NCBI GenBank assembly: GCA_902760805.1
Contig: CACWHY010000005.1
Span: 62,001 to 126,000 of the forward strand
Length of the DNA: 64,000 bases
Direction: 5' to 3'
Source: Ruminococcus flavefaciens
GTDB taxonomy: Bacteria > Bacillota > Clostridia > Oscillospirales > Ruminococcaceae
The position numbers were made by a program, and so were the translations under genes. Of the stretch, positions 1 to 6,807 are shown one piece after another. The notes under the pieces were generated by a model that was not told where the DNA came from, did not search any database, and saw only the letters and a list, made by a program, of their open reading frames with translations. Each line of letters begins with the position of its first letter. The first letter of the stretch is position 1.

Positions 1-297
1 AAAGGCCACAAGAGTCACAGCTCCGTCCATATCGGCAATAGCCAGGGTCAGATCCATCTTCTTCTCTTCATGCCAGCGGTAGAAATAATTGTAGATGAAT
101 GGCATGGAAATGCCGCAGAGCTCGCTGGCGATGAGAATCGGAAGGTTTTTCTCCAGCTTTACAGCCCTGAGGAGCTCAAAGAGCATTATGCCGATCATTG
201 CTGCAACTGCGATCGGCAGCACCATGGTATCGTGGAAGAACAGGACAGCAGCCAGTATCAGCACACCGACTGCGCCTGAGATTATCCTTGTAAGCAT
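1..297 (-). CDS. cdsA: Phosphatidate cytidylyltransferase, N-terminal part (cut by window edge)
   Basis: The minus strand reads open from an ATG at 297 to the window edge, giving 99 residues without a stop. The start MLTRIISGAVGVLILAA and the strongly hydrophobic segments that follow fit the N-terminal membrane helices of CdsA, which makes CDP-diacylglycerol from phosphatidate and CTP in the membrane. The catalytic C-terminal signature lies outside the window, so the call rests on the N-terminus plus position: it follows pyrH-frr-uppS, the usual order in Firmicutes. Its ATG overlaps the uppS stop (TAATG), implying translational coupling. Confidence 0.82.
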   Translation of the reverse strand, partial: MLTRIISGAVGVLILAAVLFFHDTMVLPIAVAAMIGIMLFELLRAVKLEKNLPILIASELCGISMPFIYNYFYRWHEEKKMDLTLAIADMDGAVTLVAF

Positions 298-1037
298 TAC
301 ACGCCTCCAAAACGGCGCTGACGTCTGCCGAACTCGATCAGAGCCTTGTCAAGCTCAGCAGGAGTAAAGTCCGGCCAGAGAATGTCCGTGAAGTAATACT
401 CCGCATAAGCGCACTGCCAGATAAGGTAGTTGGACAGGCGGAGCTCGCCGCTGGGACGGATAACAAGATCAACGTCCGGGATACCGGCGGTATAAAGGTT
501 GTCAGCGATAGACTGCTCTGTGATGTCCTCGGGGCGGATCTTTCCGTCAGCGGCCTGCTGAGCAAGGATCCTTGCAGCGTGAGCAAGCTCGTCACGGCCG
601 CCGTAGTTGACAGCCATCATCAGAGTCATCTCGTCGTACTTTGCAGTGTCCTCCTCCAGCTTGATCATCTTCTCCTGAAGGTCCTGGTCAAATGCGGATT
701 TGTCGCCCAGGAAGATCATTCTTGTGTTCTCGCTGAGGAAGTTGCGCACATCAGCGATATAGTCACGGAAGAGCTCCATGATGGTGTTCACCTCATCGGC
801 AGGGCGCTGCCAATTCTCAGTAGAGAAGGCATAGAAGGAGATGTTCTTCAAGCCGATGTCCTTGCAGTAGCGGACGATCTTCTTGAAGTTCTTAGCACCC
901 TCTCTATGGCCGAAGGAGCGGGGCAGGCCACGCTTTTTCGCCCATCTGCCGTTTCCGTCCATAATGAAGCCAACGTGCTGGGGGAGCACCTCAGGAAGAG
1001 TGAGCTCTTCCTTTTCTTTTTTACCAAATAAAGCCAT
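297..1037 (-). CDS. uppS: Isoprenyl transferase (undecaprenyl diphosphate synthase)
   Basis: This 246-aa protein is full length for the cis-prenyltransferase family. It condenses isopentenyl diphosphate units onto farnesyl diphosphate to make the C55 lipid carrier for peptidoglycan and other wall polymers. The family signature MDGNGRWAKKRG is at residues 26-37, where Asp27 matches the catalytic aspartate, followed by GHREGAKN and, near the C-terminus, RPSGELRLSNYL. It is cytosolic or peripheral to the membrane, with no signal peptide. It sits 10 bp after frr and overlaps cdsA by one base, in the pyrH-frr-uppS-cdsA operon. Confidence 0.97.
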   Translation of the reverse strand: MALFGKKEKEELTLPEVLPQHVGFIMDGNGRWAKKRGLPRSFGHREGAKNFKKIVRYCKDIGLKNISFYAFSTENWQRPADEVNTIMELFRDYIADVRNFLSENTRMIFLGDKSAFDQDLQEKMIKLEEDTAKYDEMTLMMAVNYGGRDELAHAARILAQQAADGKIRPEDITEQSIADNLYTAGIPDVDLVIRPSGELRLSNYLIWQCAYAEYYFTDILWPDFTPAELDKALIEFGRRQRRFGGV

Positions 1038-1047
1038 GTTTCACCGC

Positions 1048-1602
1048 TCAGACTGTCATGATCTCTTTTTCCTTGTCTGCAACAGACTTATCAACGTCTG
1101 CACAGAACTGGTCTGTCAGATCCTGTACCTTCTTCTCAGCATCCTTCAGATCGTCCTCTGTGATCTCAGAGTTCTTCTGCATCTTCTTGAGCTTATCGAG
1201 AGTATCACGTCTTGTGGAGCGGATAGTCACCTTAGCCTCCTCGCCGTACTTCTTAACGTTCTTGCACAGCTCCTTACGGCGCTCCTCAGTGAGCTGGGGG
1301 AAGGCAAGGCGGATAACGTTTCCGTCATTTGTGGGGTTGATGCCGATGTCAGAGGCCTGGATAGCCTTCTCGATTAGCTTGAGAGTTGACTTGTCCCAGG
1401 GCTGGATAACAAGGATCCTTGCCTCAGAAACTGAAACAGCAGCCATCTGGTTCACAGGTGTGGGAGCTCCGTAGTAGTCCACCAGCACCTTATCGAGAAC
1501 TCCGGGGTTAGCTCTTCCGGCACGGATAGAAGCGAACTCATTTCCCAGAGCGTTGAGTGTCTTGTTCATTTTTTCCTTTGCAGTAGCGATAGTAGCTTTC
1601 AT
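1048..1602 (-). CDS. frr: Ribosome recycling factor
   Basis: This 184-aa protein is the normal RRF length. The sequence carries the family's N-terminal helix (LNALGNEFASIRAGRANPG), the segment VDYYGAPTPVNQMA, and the conserved RLAFPQLTEERRKEL motif near residue 110. RRF splits post-termination ribosomes together with EF-G. The start ATG at 1602 has an AAAGGAA ribosome site about 9 bases upstream. It lies 24 bp downstream of pyrH and 10 bp upstream of uppS, all on the minus strand, which is the canonical Firmicute arrangement. Confidence 0.97.
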   Translation of the reverse strand: MKATIATAKEKMNKTLNALGNEFASIRAGRANPGVLDKVLVDYYGAPTPVNQMAAVSVSEARILVIQPWDKSTLKLIEKAIQASDIGINPTNDGNVIRLAFPQLTEERRKELCKNVKKYGEEAKVTIRSTRRDTLDKLKKMQKNSEITEDDLKDAEKKVQDLTDQFCADVDKSVADKEKEIMTV

Positions 1603-1626
1603 AGCAGTATTCCTTTCATTTATTTA

Positions 1627-2337
1627 TCAGTCCTCGTAAACGACAGTGCCGATCTTCTCACCCATAACAGCGTCATAGATGTTGTCGGGACGGCTCAGGT
1701 CGAATACCAGCATCTTCATCTTATTGTCACGGCACATAGCGGCAGCAGTGCTGTCCATAACGCCAAGGTCCTCGCCGATGACCTGGCTGAAGGTGAGAGT
1801 ATCGTACTTCTTAGCGTCGTCGAACTTATGGGGATCCTTGTCGTAAACTCCGTCAACGAGAGTTGCCTTGAGGAAGATGTCAGCATTGATCTCCACAGCA
1901 CGGAGAGAAGCGGCAGTATCAGTTGAGAAGAAGGGGTTGCCGGTACCGCAGCCGAAGATCACGATCCTGCCCTTGTTCAGATGAGTAACAGCCTTGTTGC
2001 GGATATAGGGCTCAGCCACCTGACGCATGGAGATAGCGGTCTGGACTCTAACATCGCAGCCCAGGGACTCCAGCACATCAGCAACGGCCAGAGCGTTCAT
2101 AGCAGTCGCCAGCATACCGATATGATCGGCACGGGTCCTGTCCATAGATCCGCTTGAGCGGCCTCTCCAGAAATTTCCTCCGCCCACAACGATAGCCACC
2201 TGAACGCCTGCATCTGCGCACTTTTTGATGCTCTTACAGATCTCAGTGATAACTTCGTAGTTAAGGCCTGTCTTCTTGTCGCCGGCAAGAGCCTCACCGC
2301 TGACTTTCAATAATATTCTTTTGTATTTTGGTTCCAT
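1627..2337 (-). CDS. pyrH: UMP kinase
   Basis: This 236-aa amino-acid-kinase-fold enzyme phosphorylates UMP to UDP with ATP. Visible family features are the N-terminal LLKVSGEAL, the glycine-rich [10 protein letters not shown] loop, and the C-terminal [18 protein letters not shown] region. I chose the ATG at 2337 rather than the upstream in-frame GTG at 2349, because that GTG lies inside the GAGGTG ribosome site that serves the ATG. It is first in the pyrH-frr-uppS-cdsA operon, with a promoter at 2368-2396. Confidence 0.96.
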   Translation of the reverse strand: MEPKYKRILLKVSGEALAGDKKTGLNYEVITEICKSIKKCADAGVQVAIVVGGGNFWRGRSSGSMDRTRADHIGMLATAMNALAVADVLESLGCDVRVQTAISMRQVAEPYIRNKAVTHLNKGRIVIFGCGTGNPFFSTDTAASLRAVEINADIFLKATLVDGVYDKDPHKFDDAKKYDTLTFSQVIGEDLGVMDSTAAAMCRDNKMKMLVFDLSRPDNIYDAVMGEKIGTVVYED

Positions 2338-2367
2338 AGTGCACCTCACAAATAAATTACTATGTAT

Positions 2368-2396
2368 ATTTTACACTAAAAATCCCTTTCTGTAAA
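2368..2396 (-). promoter_or_regulatory. Promoter of pyrH-frr-uppS-cdsA
   Basis: On the minus strand, TTTACA (2391-2396) and TAAAAT (2368-2373) are separated by 17 bp, about 30 bp upstream of the pyrH start. The flanks are AT-rich. The call is inferred from sequence only. Confidence 0.6.
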
Positions 2397-2544
2397 GTAC
2401 ATTTTCCGAAAAAAGAGTAATTTGCACATTTATTTCTATATTTTTACTTATTATAATTATACGATACCGGGAGCCTCTTTACGCTTTGGTAAATATGTAC
2501 AAAATTGTTGAGAACTTCTCGTCATTTGCTTCTGGATTTTCTCC

Positions 2545-2573
2545 TTGACTTGGGACGGTTTTCGTGGTATAAT
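2545..2573 (+). promoter_or_regulatory. Promoter of the tRNA-Ser pair
   Basis: TTGACT (2545-2550), a 17-bp spacer, and TATAAT (2568-2573) with an extended TGG in front. It lies about 50 bp upstream of the first tRNA-Ser and probably drives both serine tRNA genes. Confidence 0.7.
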
Positions 2574-2624
2574 AAATAAGCTGATTAATCAGCAGAGCTC
2601 CTCTGCGGTCAGCTTTTTAATAAT

Positions 2625-2713
2625 GGAGAGGTATCGAAGCGGTCATAACGAGGCGGTCTTGAAAACCGTTTGGCTTAACGGCCACGTGGGTTCGAATCCC
2701 ACCCTCTCCGCCA
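2625..2713 (+). tRNA. tRNA-Ser (UGA), CCA encoded
   Basis: The acceptor stem GGAGAGG (2625-2631) pairs with CCTCTCC (2703-2709). Discriminator G is at 2710 and CCA at 2711-2713. The anticodon loop CTTGAAA shows anticodon TGA, closed by a five-pair stem. A long variable arm follows and the T-loop contains GTTCGAATC. The long variable arm is typical of class II (serine) tRNA. Confidence 0.96.
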
Positions 2714-2740
2714 AAAAATATCATCGGCTTATGCCGGTTT

Positions 2741-2830
2741 GCGGATTTACCCAAGTGGTGAAGGGGCTCCCCTGCTAAGGGAGTAGGTCGGGAAACCGGC
2801 GCGAGAGTTCAAATCTCTCAATCCGCGCCA
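2741..2830 (+). tRNA. tRNA-Ser (GCU), CCA encoded
   Basis: The acceptor stem GCGGATT (2741-2747) pairs with AATCCGC (2820-2826). Discriminator G is at 2827 and CCA at 2828-2830. The anticodon loop CTGCTAA gives anticodon GCT. It has a long variable arm and a T-loop with GTTCAAATC. It is 27 bp after the tRNA-Ser(UGA) gene and is probably co-transcribed with it. Confidence 0.96.
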
Positions 2831-2832
2831 CG

Positions 2833-2865
2833 CTGCGTTTCAGTTTTCTGGAGCGCAGTTTTTTT
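2833..2865 (+). terminator. Terminator of the tRNA-Ser transcript
   Basis: Stem CTGCG (2833-2837) pairs with CGCAG (2854-2858), with an inner CAG/CTG helix around a TTTT loop, followed by seven T residues. It starts three bases after the tRNA CCA end. Confidence 0.8.
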
Positions 2866-2872
2866 GTATAAC

Positions 2873-2906
2873 AAAGACCCGCCAGGCTCTCCCAGCGGGT
2901 CTTTTT
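2873..2906. terminator. Bidirectional terminator between tRNA genes and the Spo0A-like gene
   Basis: GACCCGC (2876-2882) pairs with GCGGGTC (2895-2901), with A residues before and T residues after, so it can terminate in both directions. It overlaps the stop codon of the minus-strand gene at 2905. Confidence 0.75.
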
Positions 2907-3312
2907 ATATCCTGATAAGCTCAGGAGTTTCATGCGCTCTCTGCCGGATCCATTCTCCGGCTGCGGAAATAAACAGTTGATTTGAAGGCAGGTCGTCACC
3001 ACCCTCTGCCAGAATATTACCGAACAGCTTTTGTGAAAGGCTCAGGTCTCTATTCTTCCAGCCAGCCTTTATGGCGTGCCGCATCGAGCGCTCTGCACCC
3101 GTGCGTGAGGTGTTGAACTCAGCTGACACGATACCGTAGATATTCCGCAAAACATCCGGGTCGCTCTCTGCGATCGCAATGTATATCCCAATAGCTCTTC
3201 GCAGGTAGTGAAAGCCCTTCAAGTTAGGTGCGATGCCCATATCTATCAGCAGCTTCGTGATATCTTTCTCCACATTATTTGACAATACTCTCAGCCCCCA
3301 TGTAAAAATCAT
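2905..3312 (-). CDS. Stand-alone Spo0A C-terminal-like DNA-binding protein (no receiver domain)
   Basis: The protein of up to 135 aa resembles the DNA-binding effector half of Spo0A: ITKLLIDMGIAPNLKG, then HYLRRAI, then the recognition-helix region FNTSRTGAERSMRHAIKAGW, which parallels Spo0A's FNTTxSRVERAIRHAIEVAW. No phospho-acceptor receiver domain precedes it, so the open frame is short. The start is uncertain. The ATG at 3312 overlaps a good -10 (TATGAT), and no clear ribosome site precedes it. A TTG at 3285 (126 aa) is a plausible real start that keeps the whole domain. Two tandem 0A boxes lie upstream (3347-3363), suggesting self-control. A role in sporulation is not implied. Confidence 0.75.
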   Translation of the reverse strand: MIFTWGLRVLSNNVEKDITKLLIDMGIAPNLKGFHYLRRAIGIYIAIAESDPDVLRNIYGIVSAEFNTSRTGAERSMRHAIKAGWKNRDLSLSQKLFGNILAEGGDDLPSNQLFISAAGEWIRQRAHETPELIRI

Positions 3313-3335
3313 ACCATATCGGGCAGAATTATCAA
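3308..3335 (-). promoter_or_regulatory. Possible promoter of the Spo0A-C-like gene
   Basis: On the minus strand, TTGATA (3330-3335) and TATGAT (3308-3313) are 16 bp apart, with TGG before the -10. The -10 overlaps the first in-frame ATG, which favours translation starting downstream of that ATG. Confidence 0.45.
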
Positions 3336-3346
3336 ACCGTGAATTT

Positions 3347-3363
3347 TGACGAAAATTGTCGAG
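3347..3363 (+). promoter_or_regulatory. Tandem 0A-box-like sites
   Basis: TGACGAA (3347-3353) matches the classic 0A box TGNCGAA. TGTCGAG (3357-3363) differs at the last base. They are direct repeats starting 10 bp apart, the same spacing I recall for the paired boxes of the Bacillus abrB promoter. They sit about 12-28 bp upstream of the -35 of the Spo0A-C-like gene. Confidence 0.5.
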
Positions 3364-3404
3364 ATTTGTAGTCTGTCAGGCAGCCGGGAGCCCTGTTTGC
3401 GCAA

Positions 3405-3433
3405 AGAAAAACAGCTCGGTAATACCGAGCTGT
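3405..3433 (-). terminator. Terminator of the cohesin/dockerin gene
   Basis: A perfect inverted repeat with arms ACAGCTCGGT and ACCGAGCTGT (3411-3420 and 3424-3433) is followed on the minus strand by TTTTTC. It lies about 70 bp after the stop of the 3501-4436 gene. Confidence 0.8.
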
Positions 3434-3500
3434 CTCTGTTTGTTCCCCTTACAGAACAAAGTCTTATATATGCTCCCGTGCAGATGGGAGATCATAAGCA

Positions 3501-4436
3501 TCATTGACCTGGATCAGAGCTGAGATACTCCTCCAGTGAGCCATGTCCGCCGGTCTGAGTGTAAGCGTAATACGCCAGCACCACAGATGCGTCGTTTGAG
3601 TCGATATACTGGTCGCCGTTCACATTTGCGGCCTTCTCAGCCCTCTCGTCAAGGCCGGTAGATGAGCCTGTCTGAGTGTTGGAGTAGGCCAGAAGGATAT
3701 CCGATGCGTCGCCGGAATCGATCGATCCGTCGTTATTCACATCGCCCAGCACAAAGTCATCTCCGCCGGAGACCTTGATATAGCCATTGGTTATGCCCTC
3801 TGTGAAGATGTAGGCCTCTTGGAGCTTGGCCTCTTCGCTGTTGAAAGCGTCGCAGAAGCAGTCAGAGCCGCCGCTTTTTTTAATGTATTCGATACCCACC
3901 GGGAAGACCTCTCCCCCCTTAACATCCGAGGGCAGCTTGAACTTCATGGTGCAGAGCGTGCCGTCCTTCAGGATATTGTTGACATGGTTGGACATCAGAT
4001 AGAGGCTGCCTTCCTTGCCGCCTGACATGACAACATTGGTGAACTCGCTGACAGCATCGCCGGTCTTCATCAGTACATTTCCAATAGCTGTCTGCTCAGT
4101 TACAAGGGTAAGGCGTGTGTCGTAGATAAAATGCAGTGAGATCTTTCCCACAGTATCAGCAGCTCCGGAAACATGGACAGATACCTCGAATTCGCTGTCC
4201 GCAGTAAGCTGCTCCGGGTCAGCCGTCACTCGGTCGATCCAGATTCTGGCATTGCCGGTATATGCGGAGATATCGGTATCTCCCACATCGTAGAAGGACT
4301 CATAAACGGCCTCCTTATCGTCCTGAACATCGCAGTAATGAGCATTAGCCGCCTCCGCCGGGAACGAAACTGTACAAGCCGCCGCAAGTACAGCTGCCGA
4401 TAAAAAAGAAGCTGCTTTTGAGAAAAAGCCGTTCAT
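3501..4436 (-). CDS. Secreted cohesin-like plus dockerin protein (adaptor-scaffoldin-like)
   Basis: This 311-aa exported protein begins with a signal peptide (MNGFFSK, hydrophobic stretch, cleavage near AEA-ANA). Residues ~50-220 form a beta-rich module resembling cohesin: an early W/I-rich strand, VSVHVSG, HFIYDTRLTL, and a closing GYIKV. The C-terminal dockerin has two calcium loops, DVNNDGSIDSGDAS and NVNGDQYIDSNDAS. One cohesin plus one dockerin is the layout of small adaptor scaffoldins such as ScaC of R. flavefaciens. I am sure of the dockerin and less sure of the cohesin. The ATG at 4436 was chosen for its GGAGGTG site 7 bases upstream. It is monocistronic, with its own promoter and terminator. 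Confidence 0.78.
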   Translation of the reverse strand: MNGFFSKAASFLSAAVLAAACTVSFPAEAANAHYCDVQDDKEAVYESFYDVGDTDISAYTGNARIWIDRVTADPEQLTADSEFEVSVHVSGAADTVGKISLHFIYDTRLTLVTEQTAIGNVLMKTGDAVSEFTNVVMSGGKEGSLYLMSNHVNNILKDGTLCTMKFKLPSDVKGGEVFPVGIEYIKKSGGSDCFCDAFNSEEAKLQEAYIFTEGITNGYIKVSGGDDFVLGDVNNDGSIDSGDASDILLAYSNTQTGSSTGLDERAEKAANVNGDQYIDSNDASVVLAYYAYTQTGGHGSLEEYLSSDPGQ

Positions 4437-4464
4437 GCAAACACCTCCAACTAGTCTACTTATA

Positions 4465-4493
4465 ACTATACCACAAATTTCAGCTTTTGTCAC
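4465..4493 (-). promoter_or_regulatory. Promoter of the cohesin/dockerin gene
   Basis: On the minus strand, GTGACA (4488-4493), 17 bp, then TATAGT (4465-4470) with an extended TGG. It lies about 30 bp upstream of the start codon. Confidence 0.6.
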
Positions 4494-4639
4494 TAGCCCG
4501 CCGAAAATTGACTAACGAAATTTACCGCCCATTCTTGTACGTTTTTAACAATTTTCACAAAGCCCAGGCTCTTCCTCTGTTTTTCGAGCAGCCGCAAACG
4601 GCGGTATTTCCGGGAAAAGTGAAAATAATGTGAAATCCC

Positions 4640-4668
4640 TTGACAGAATGTGGAGAATGTGGTATCAT
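4640..4668 (+). promoter_or_regulatory. Promoter of the metal-uptake operon
   Basis: Consensus TTGACA (4640-4645), 17-bp spacer, TATCAT (4663-4668) preceded by TGG. The expected start of transcription (about 4675) coincides with the Fur-type palindrome at 4675-4689. Confidence 0.8.
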
Positions 4669-4674
4669 ACAATT

Positions 4675-4689
4675 TGATAATTATTATCA
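4675..4689. promoter_or_regulatory. Fur-family operator, perfect 7-1-7 box
   Basis: TGATAATTATTATCA is a perfect 7-1-7 inverted repeat identical to the Bacillus-type Fur box (TGATAATNATTATCA). It differs from the Zur box (TCGTAATNATTACGA) at the outer positions. It starts seven bases after the -10, so a bound repressor would block initiation of the operon downstream. Confidence 0.82.
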
Positions 4690-4705
4690 TTTTGGAGGTG
4701 TCAGT

Positions 4706-5005
4706 ATGAATAAGCTCAAAAACCGTGCCGCAGCCCTATTTCTGTGCGTGGTATCTGTGCTGGTGATCCTGACAGCCTCATTATATATCGCCGATCACGC
4801 CGGCCACAGCTGCTCAAATGAGGACTGCGCTGTCTGCCAGGTGATCCGTGAGTTCAAAAAAACTATCGGCGTTCTCGGCGCAGGAGGATCCTCCGCAGCC
4901 GCTTTCGCTGTCATAGTATTTTTCGCAGAGACCTCAGCTCCCCAAAAGAGCCGGACGACCTGCTTCGCTACGCCTGTAACTCTCAGGCAGCGCCTTCTGA
5001 ACTGA
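4706..5005 (+). CDS. Small membrane protein with Cys/His motif, first gene of metal operon
   Basis: This 99-aa protein of unknown biochemical role has an N-terminal helix (AAALFLCVVSVLVILTA) and then HAGHSCSNEDCAVCQVIREF, a cluster of His and three Cys that could hold a metal. A second hydrophobic segment follows (AAAFAVIVFFAE), with a basic tail. The start ATG at 4706 has GGAGGTG upstream, and the Fur-type box lies just ahead. It is first in the operon with the ABC metal transporter. Small proteins with a similar Cys pattern occur beside metal transporters in Clostridia. That recollection and any metal-sensing role are inference. Confidence 0.7.
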   Translation: MNKLKNRAAALFLCVVSVLVILTASLYIADHAGHSCSNEDCAVCQVIREFKKTIGVLGAGGSSAAAFAVIVFFAETSAPQKSRTTCFATPVTLRQRLLN

Positions 5006-5009
5006 AAAA

Positions 5010-5066
5010 AGCGCACAGAGCTTTTCCGGGGATAGCTATGCCCTGATGAGCCTGTGCGCCTTTGTT
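5010..5066 (+). terminator. Possible attenuator between the first gene and the binding-protein gene
   Basis: GCGCACAG (5011-5018) pairs with CTGTGCGC (5052-5059), followed by CTTTGTTTTC. The loop is long (33 nt). It could lower expression of the downstream transporter genes relative to the first gene. Confidence 0.5.
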
Positions 5067-5108
5067 TTCAGAAATATCGCTAAAATTTTTACTCTACAGG
5101 AGGCTATC

Positions 5109-6083
5109 ATGTTTAAGAAAATAACTGCACTTATGCTCTGCGGCGCCCTTGCTGCCAGCTTTTCCGGCTGCGCAGAGGGATCCGCTAAAAAGACCGATGA
5201 CCTCAGCATCGTATGCACGATCTTCCCTGAATACGATTGGGTGCGCCAGATCCTGGGCTCCCACGCTGATGAGGCTCAGATCACCTACCTGCTGGACAGC
5301 GGCGCCGACCTTCACAACTACCAGCCCACTGCTGCCGACATGGTGAAGATCACCACCTGCGACCTGTTCATCTACGCAGGGGGCGAGTCTGACCACTGGG
5401 TGGAGGACGCTCTCTCCGAGGCCGAAAATAAGGAAATCCGCTCGATCTCTCTGCTGGAGACCTTAGGTGATCTGGCAAAGGAGGAGGAGCTCATCGAGGG
5501 CATGGAGCCTGAGGAGGAAGAAGAGGAGGAGGCCGAGGAGGAAGGCCCTGAGTACGACGAGCACGTTTGGCTCTCGCTGAGGAATGCCCAGACCCTCTGC
5601 ACTGCTATCACCGACCAGCTCTGCCAGATCAAGCCTGAGCTGGAGTCCGACCTTCGCAGCAACTGCGACAGCTACAACGCTCAGCTTGACGAGCTGGACG
5701 GCAAGTTCTCGCTGCTCTTCGACGACCATCCGGACACTACCCTGATCTTCGGCGACCGCTTCCCCTTCCGCTACTTCGTGGACGACTACGGCGTGGACTA
5801 CTACGCTGCTTTCGTTGGCTGCTCAGCCGAGACAGAAGCCAGCTTCGACACAGTGACCTTCCTTGCCGGAAAGCTGGAGGAGCTGGACCCCGGTGTGCTC
5901 TTCACACTTGAGGGCTCAGACCAAAAGATCGCTGAAACTATCATCTCAAACTCCGCCGCTGACGCTCAGATCGCTGAGCTGAATTCCATTCAGTCTGTTA
6001 ATTCGCAGCAGATCAGCGATGGCGCTTCATATCTCTCCCTAATGGAGAAAAATTACGAAACACTGAAAGAGGTCCTGAAATAA
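5109..6083 (+). CDS. znuA: Metal ABC transporter substrate-binding lipoprotein (ZnuA/AdcA family, variant site)
   Basis: This 324-aa lipoprotein has a hydrophobic signal ending in the lipobox-like SFSGC and belongs to the cluster A-I metal binding proteins. Family marks are IFPEYDWVRQI, GADLHNYQPTAADM (first His ligand), DHWVEDAL, and EHVWLSLRNA (second His). The usual His-rich loop is replaced by a run of about 12 Glu near residue 140-150. Where ZnuA has its third His (SHxAF), this protein has GDRFPFRY, so the metal site is not canonical and zinc is not proven. The start ATG at 5109 follows an AGGAGG site. The ATPase gene begins one base after its stop. Confidence 0.88.
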   Translation: MFKKITALMLCGALAASFSGCAEGSAKKTDDLSIVCTIFPEYDWVRQILGSHADEAQITYLLDSGADLHNYQPTAADMVKITTCDLFIYAGGESDHWVEDALSEAENKEIRSISLLETLGDLAKEEELIEGMEPEEEEEEEAEEEGPEYDEHVWLSLRNAQTLCTAITDQLCQIKPELESDLRSNCDSYNAQLDELDGKFSLLFDDHPDTTLIFGDRFPFRYFVDDYGVDYYAAFVGCSAETEASFDTVTFLAGKLEELDPGVLFTLEGSDQKIAETIISNSAADAQIAELNSIQSVNSQQISDGASYLSLMEKNYETLKEVLK

Positions 6084-6084
6084 A

Positions 6085-6807
6085 ATGAGTATACAGATTG
6101 CCTGCAAAAATGTCTCATTGGGCTACGAGGGAAGCATAGTCACCGAAGATCTCAGCTTCTCCGTATCCTCCGGAGACTACCTTTATATACTTGGAGAAAA
6201 CGGCTCCGGCAAGAGCACTCTGGTGAAGGCTCTTCTCGGGCTGAAGCCCCAGATCTCCGGTGAAATCACCCGTGGCGAGGGCGTAGCTGCCGGACAGATC
6301 GGATATTTGCCCCAGCAGACCGTTGTACAGAGGGATTTCCCTGCTTCTGTTCGGGAGATCGTGCTGTCAGGCTGTCTTTCAAAAAGCGGCCTGCGCCCCT
6401 TCTACACCGCCGCCGAGCGTGCCAGCGCAAACGCCGCAATGGAGCGACTTGGCATAACAGGTCTTGCCAAGCGCTGCTACCGGGAACTCTCCGGCGGCCA
6501 GCAGCAGAGAGTCCTCCTTGCAAGGGCACTCTGTGCGGCCGGAAAGATCCTTCTTCTTGATGAGCCGGTGACCGGTCTTGACCCAAAGGCACAGGTGGAT
6601 CTGTACGAAATGATCGGGAAGCTCAACAGCGAGGGCGTCACTATTATAATGGTGTCCCACGACGTGGGCGCCGCCATGAGGTACGCCTCCCATATCCTCC
6701 ACATCGGAAGCCACAAGCAGCTGTTTTTCGGCACAGCTGAGGACTACGCAAAGAGCAGCGTCGGCCGAACATTTATCGCTAGTGAGGAGGCTGAGAACGA
6801 TGACTGA
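6085..6807 (+). CDS. znuC: Metal ABC transporter ATP-binding protein
   Basis: This 240-aa ABC ATPase powers the uptake system encoded around it. Walker A is GENGSGKST (residues 37-45), the Q-loop region is YLPQQTVV, the signature LSGGQQQR is near residue 137, and Walker B LLLDEPVTGLD is near 157, with the switch His in SHDVG. It starts one base after the binding-protein stop and overlaps the permease start by 8 bases. Such tight spacing indicates coupled translation of a BCA-type metal importer. The metal specificity depends on the binding protein. Confidence 0.94.
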   Translation: MSIQIACKNVSLGYEGSIVTEDLSFSVSSGDYLYILGENGSGKSTLVKALLGLKPQISGEITRGEGVAAGQIGYLPQQTVVQRDFPASVREIVLSGCLSKSGLRPFYTAAERASANAAMERLGITGLAKRCYRELSGGQQQRVLLARALCAAGKILLLDEPVTGLDPKAQVDLYEMIGKLNSEGVTIIMVSHDVGAAMRYASHILHIGSHKQLFFGTAEDYAKSSVGRTFIASEEAENDD

